Positions 4,905 through 5,344 of a DNA stretch of 5,344 nucleotides are shown here, one piece after another. Position numbers and translations under genes: made by a program. The stretch comes from Clostridiales bacterium UBA6388 (lineage in GTDB: Bacteria > Bacillota > Clostridia > Oscillospirales > Oscillospiraceae). The DNA is taken from contig DJQK01000111.1 of assembly GCA_002437575.1 (NCBI GenBank), positions 6,918 to 12,261 on the forward strand, given 5' to 3'. How positions within the stretch are numbered: position 1 is the first letter of the stretch; each line of letters begins with the position of its first letter. The notes under the pieces are model-generated. The model saw nothing but the letters and a program-made list of their open reading frames with translations, did no database searches and was not told the origin of the DNA.

Positions 4905-5285
4905 ATGCGCCATGTGCTTTTGTCCTGCGTCATTTTGCTGCTGGCCCTCGCGTTCTGCCTGTTTTCGATGCTGCATATCCGCGCGATCTGCAAAGAGGCG
5001 CTGGACGTTCTGGCCCTCGCGCAGGAAAGCGCCGAAGAAAGCGATTTTGAAGGCTGTCTCGTCTATACGGCCCGGGCCATGCGCCACTGGCAGCGGTATG
5101 AACGCTATTTCGGGCTCGTGCTTGCGCACGAAGAAGTCGACGATGTGCTCGGGCGCTTTGCCGCGCTGACGCAGTACGCACAGCTCGAGGACCGCGACGA
5201 TTTTCTTGCAGGCGTAGCCGAACTGCGCTTTTCCATCTCCCATCTGCGCGAGATGGAGCTGCCTGCGCTGGAGAATATCCTTTGA
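4905..5285 (+). CDS. DUF4363 family membrane-anchored helical protein
   Basis: The ATG immediately follows the YetF-family stop codon (TAAATG), with GGGGG (4892-4896) 8 nt upstream inside the preceding gene, so translation is coupled. The 126-residue product has one N-terminal hydrophobic helix, about 4-23 (LLSCVILLLALAF), serving as a signal anchor. A charged, helix-rich domain follows with the pattern expected of DUF4363: an A-E-E-S-D-F-E-G region (43-50), RHWQRYERYF (60-69), HEEVDDV (75-81), then EDRDDFLAGVAELR (95-108), ending in ELPALENIL (118-126). The helical domain is probably outside the cytoplasmic membrane. DUF4363 genes are, from memory, recurrent partners of DUF421 genes in Clostridia. 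No catalytic motif is visible, so a structural or accessory role to the YetF-like protein is the simplest reading, offered as inference. Confidence 0.85.
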   Translation: MRHVLLSCVILLLALAFCLFSMLHIRAICKEALDVLALAQESAEESDFEGCLVYTARAMRHWQRYERYFGLVLAHEEVDDVLGRFAALTQYAQLEDRDDFLAGVAELRFSISHLREMELPALENIL

Positions 5286-5298
5286 TTGTGCCTCACAA
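5286..5298 (+). repeat. Short inverted repeat directly after the DUF4363 stop codon
   Basis: TTGTG-CCT-CACAA is a perfect 5-bp inverted repeat with a 3-nt loop starting one base after the TGA. No T-run follows, so it is not a standard intrinsic terminator; it may protect the 3' end of the message or be chance. Confidence 0.3.
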
Positions 5299-5302
5299 AC
5301 AA

Positions 5303-5344
5303 CCCTGTAGGGGCGGACGACACTGCAATGTCACGAACTTAACC
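5303..5344. repeat. Probable edge of a GTAGGGGCGG-type dispersed intergenic repeat
   Basis: CCCTGTAGGGGCGGACGACA follows the gene pair and resembles, from memory, a family of short palindromic intergenic repeats with a GTAGGGGCGG core found in many copies in GC-rich gut Clostridia and some other bacteria. A weak internal symmetry, GACA (5319-5322) with TGTC (5329-5332), is present, but the complementary CCGCCCC arm is not seen before the window ends. The assignment rests on the core motif alone. Confidence 0.35.

Noticed and set aside
4758..5243. 161-codon minus-strand reading frame opposite the YetF/DUF4363 pair
   Set aside because: It spans the junction of two genes with recognisable family patterns on the other strand and has no family resemblance of its own.

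Overview
The window reads as chromosomal housekeeping DNA from a GC-rich member of the Firmicutes, most likely the class Clostridia (Oscillospiraceae-like). This is an inference from the gene families: a small CxxC zinc-ribbon protein, ruvC-ruvA-ruvB, a YetF/DUF421 protein paired with a DUF4363 protein, strong AAGGGGG/AGGAGG ribosome binding sites, and AT-rich promoters set between GC-rich genes. No tRNA, rRNA, CRISPR array, transposase or phage gene is visible.

Left part, minus strand (1-361): the first 22 codons of a zinc-ribbon protein run off the left edge. Upstream of it lies a gene-free stretch of about 290 bases. This begins with a textbook promoter (TTGACA, 17-bp spacer, TATAAT) just after the glmM stop codon. 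The roughly 240-nt RNA it would make has several self-complementary segments, one of them complementary to the zinc-ribbon gene's ribosome binding site. It is either a regulatory leader or an uncharacterised small RNA.

Centre, minus strand (362-4138): one operon, in transcription order a 59-residue single-pass membrane protein, ruvC, ruvA, ruvB and glmM. It starts from an extended -10 promoter at 4128-4138. The first three gaps are each exactly 12 nt. RuvA and RuvB form the Holliday-junction branch-migration motor and RuvC is the resolvase. GlmM makes glucosamine-1-phosphate for peptidoglycan precursors, so the operon joins recombination repair to cell-wall supply.

Right part, plus strand (4181-5285): a divergent two-gene unit encoding a YetF-family DUF421 membrane protein and, directly after its stop codon, a DUF4363 membrane-anchored helical protein. 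The pair is of unknown biochemical function.

Right edge (5286-5344): a small inverted repeat and the start of what looks like a GTAGGGGCGG-type dispersed intergenic repeat, cut by the window end.

The main genes are well-known families. The less ordinary items are the structured leader at 68-308, the small membrane protein heading the ruv operon, and glmM sitting behind ruvB.
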